Positions 63,474-64,000 of a stretch of 64,000 nt of DNA are shown here, piece after piece. The stretch's first letter is position 1, and each line of letters begins with the position of its first letter. The translations under genes were made by a program, and so were the position numbers. The notes beneath the pieces were generated by a model that was given only the letters and a program-made list of their open reading frames with translations, was not told the DNA's origin and did not search any database. Source of the stretch: Branchipolynoe longqiensis (Eukaryota; Annelida; Polychaeta; Phyllodocida; Polynoidae); NCBI GenBank assembly GCA_030323885.1, contig CM059187.1, forward strand, positions 121,310,593 through 121,374,592, read 5' to 3'.

Positions 63474-63506
<33 letters not shown>

Positions 63507-63507
63507 A
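63474..63507. repeat. (TTAG)n microsatellite
   Basis: About eight TTAG units. Confidence 0.93.
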
Positions 63508-63509
63508 AG

Positions 63510-64000
63510 CAAATGTCCCTCCCCACCACGCCCACCAAAGGGGTGGCATGGAGGGGGGGGGGGGGTGGAGGGAGGAACTTGCAATGTGCAGGTATCCTGC
63601 GGGAACCTACCAGCGAATACCAGCTCGGTACGAAGGTGCCAGGAATAAGTGGCATGTGGCGCAGGGCAGGCGGGCTGCTGGGAGCGAGGGCATGGCCGCC
63701 TGCTACTAAAGGTTCACCAATCATTTCAGCAAAACAATATATTACATATATATATATGTGTGTGTGCATCAATTACACCTCAAGCCCCATACATCGTATA
63801 CTTGCTTGGATTAAGGCGTTTTGAATATTATGTTTATGCAGGATAGTCACAGATAAGAGATGAGTTATTTAATTCAAACAGTTGGGTGGTAGGTGGGTGG
63901 TTTTTTTTGGGGTCTTATTTGTTGTTTTTTTGTTTTTATGCTGATTTGGCTCGAGTGAGTTATTGCCGGGGTTGTTTGTTTACCTTTTGTAGCTTGACGG
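63510..64000. other. No recognisable gene to window end
   Basis: Contains a G run (63554-63566) and a short TA/TG run (63748-63765). Frames of about 100 codons show no family features. Confidence 0.4.

Noticed and set aside
63474..63507. Telomere-like repeat
   Set aside because: (TTAG)n is a tetramer; mollusc telomeres are TTAGGG. No terminal context.

Overview
This window is animal (metazoan) nuclear DNA, most likely from a mollusc and probably a gastropod. There are no bacterial-style operons and almost no protein-coding sequence. Two tRNA-derived SINE families of a type common in molluscan genomes are scattered throughout, with several families of MITEs, a DIRS-type and an L2/CR1-type retroelement remnant, and many mini- and microsatellites. 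The taxon call is inference from repeat style, not from a diagnostic gene.

Layout. 1-8 kb: AATAATAG and CAGT minisatellites, a TAA-flanked MITE, a SINE, then about 3 kb of G/T-rich minisatellites. 8.4-9.9 kb: a 1.5-kb terminal-inverted-repeat element. 10-12.2 kb: a CpG-rich, promoter-like block between pyrimidine tracts. 12.2-24.9 kb: SINEs, MITEs, TACA arrays and inverted-repeat elements. 25.4-27.5 kb: a decayed DIRS-like retrotransposon next to a long inverted repeat that was split by a SINE. 28-32 kb: an L2/CR1 tail nested in a SINE, a truncated MITE, an odd 300-bp tract made only of A and C, and two TTAA-flanked MITEs. 32.7-34.7 kb: 44-bp and 25-bp minisatellites. 36.3-38.6 kb: a nest of three SINEs, then a second A/C-only tract of about 490 bp joined to a truncated MITE. 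39-46 kb: satellites, pyrimidine tracts, SINEs and pogo-like MITEs. 46.7-51.6 kb: two large minisatellites (53-bp and 46-bp units). 53.9-56.7 kb: a higher-order 111-bp-class array around about 0.85 kb of single-copy sequence that includes a coding-looking minus-strand frame. 58.9-59.3 kb: the best host coding exon. 60-64 kb: SINEs and further minisatellites.

The one convincing host gene segment is a plus-strand exon at 58960-59328. It has a strong splice acceptor and donor and ends in a peptide resembling the start of the FERM domain of focal-adhesion-kinase-family tyrosine kinases. The rest of the window is best read as intron or intergenic sequence around this and perhaps one other gene. 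Most long open frames are translations of tandem repeats and are not genes.

The mobile elements give a relative history. SINEs inserted into an older DIRS-adjacent inverted repeat and into each other; an L2-like element and a TWA-flanked MITE then inserted into SINEs. Exact target-site duplications support several of these events. The most unusual signals are the two A/C-only tracts beside truncated elements, the family resemblance of five TWA-flanked MITE types, and the exon-like sequence shared with the 53.9-56.7 kb array.
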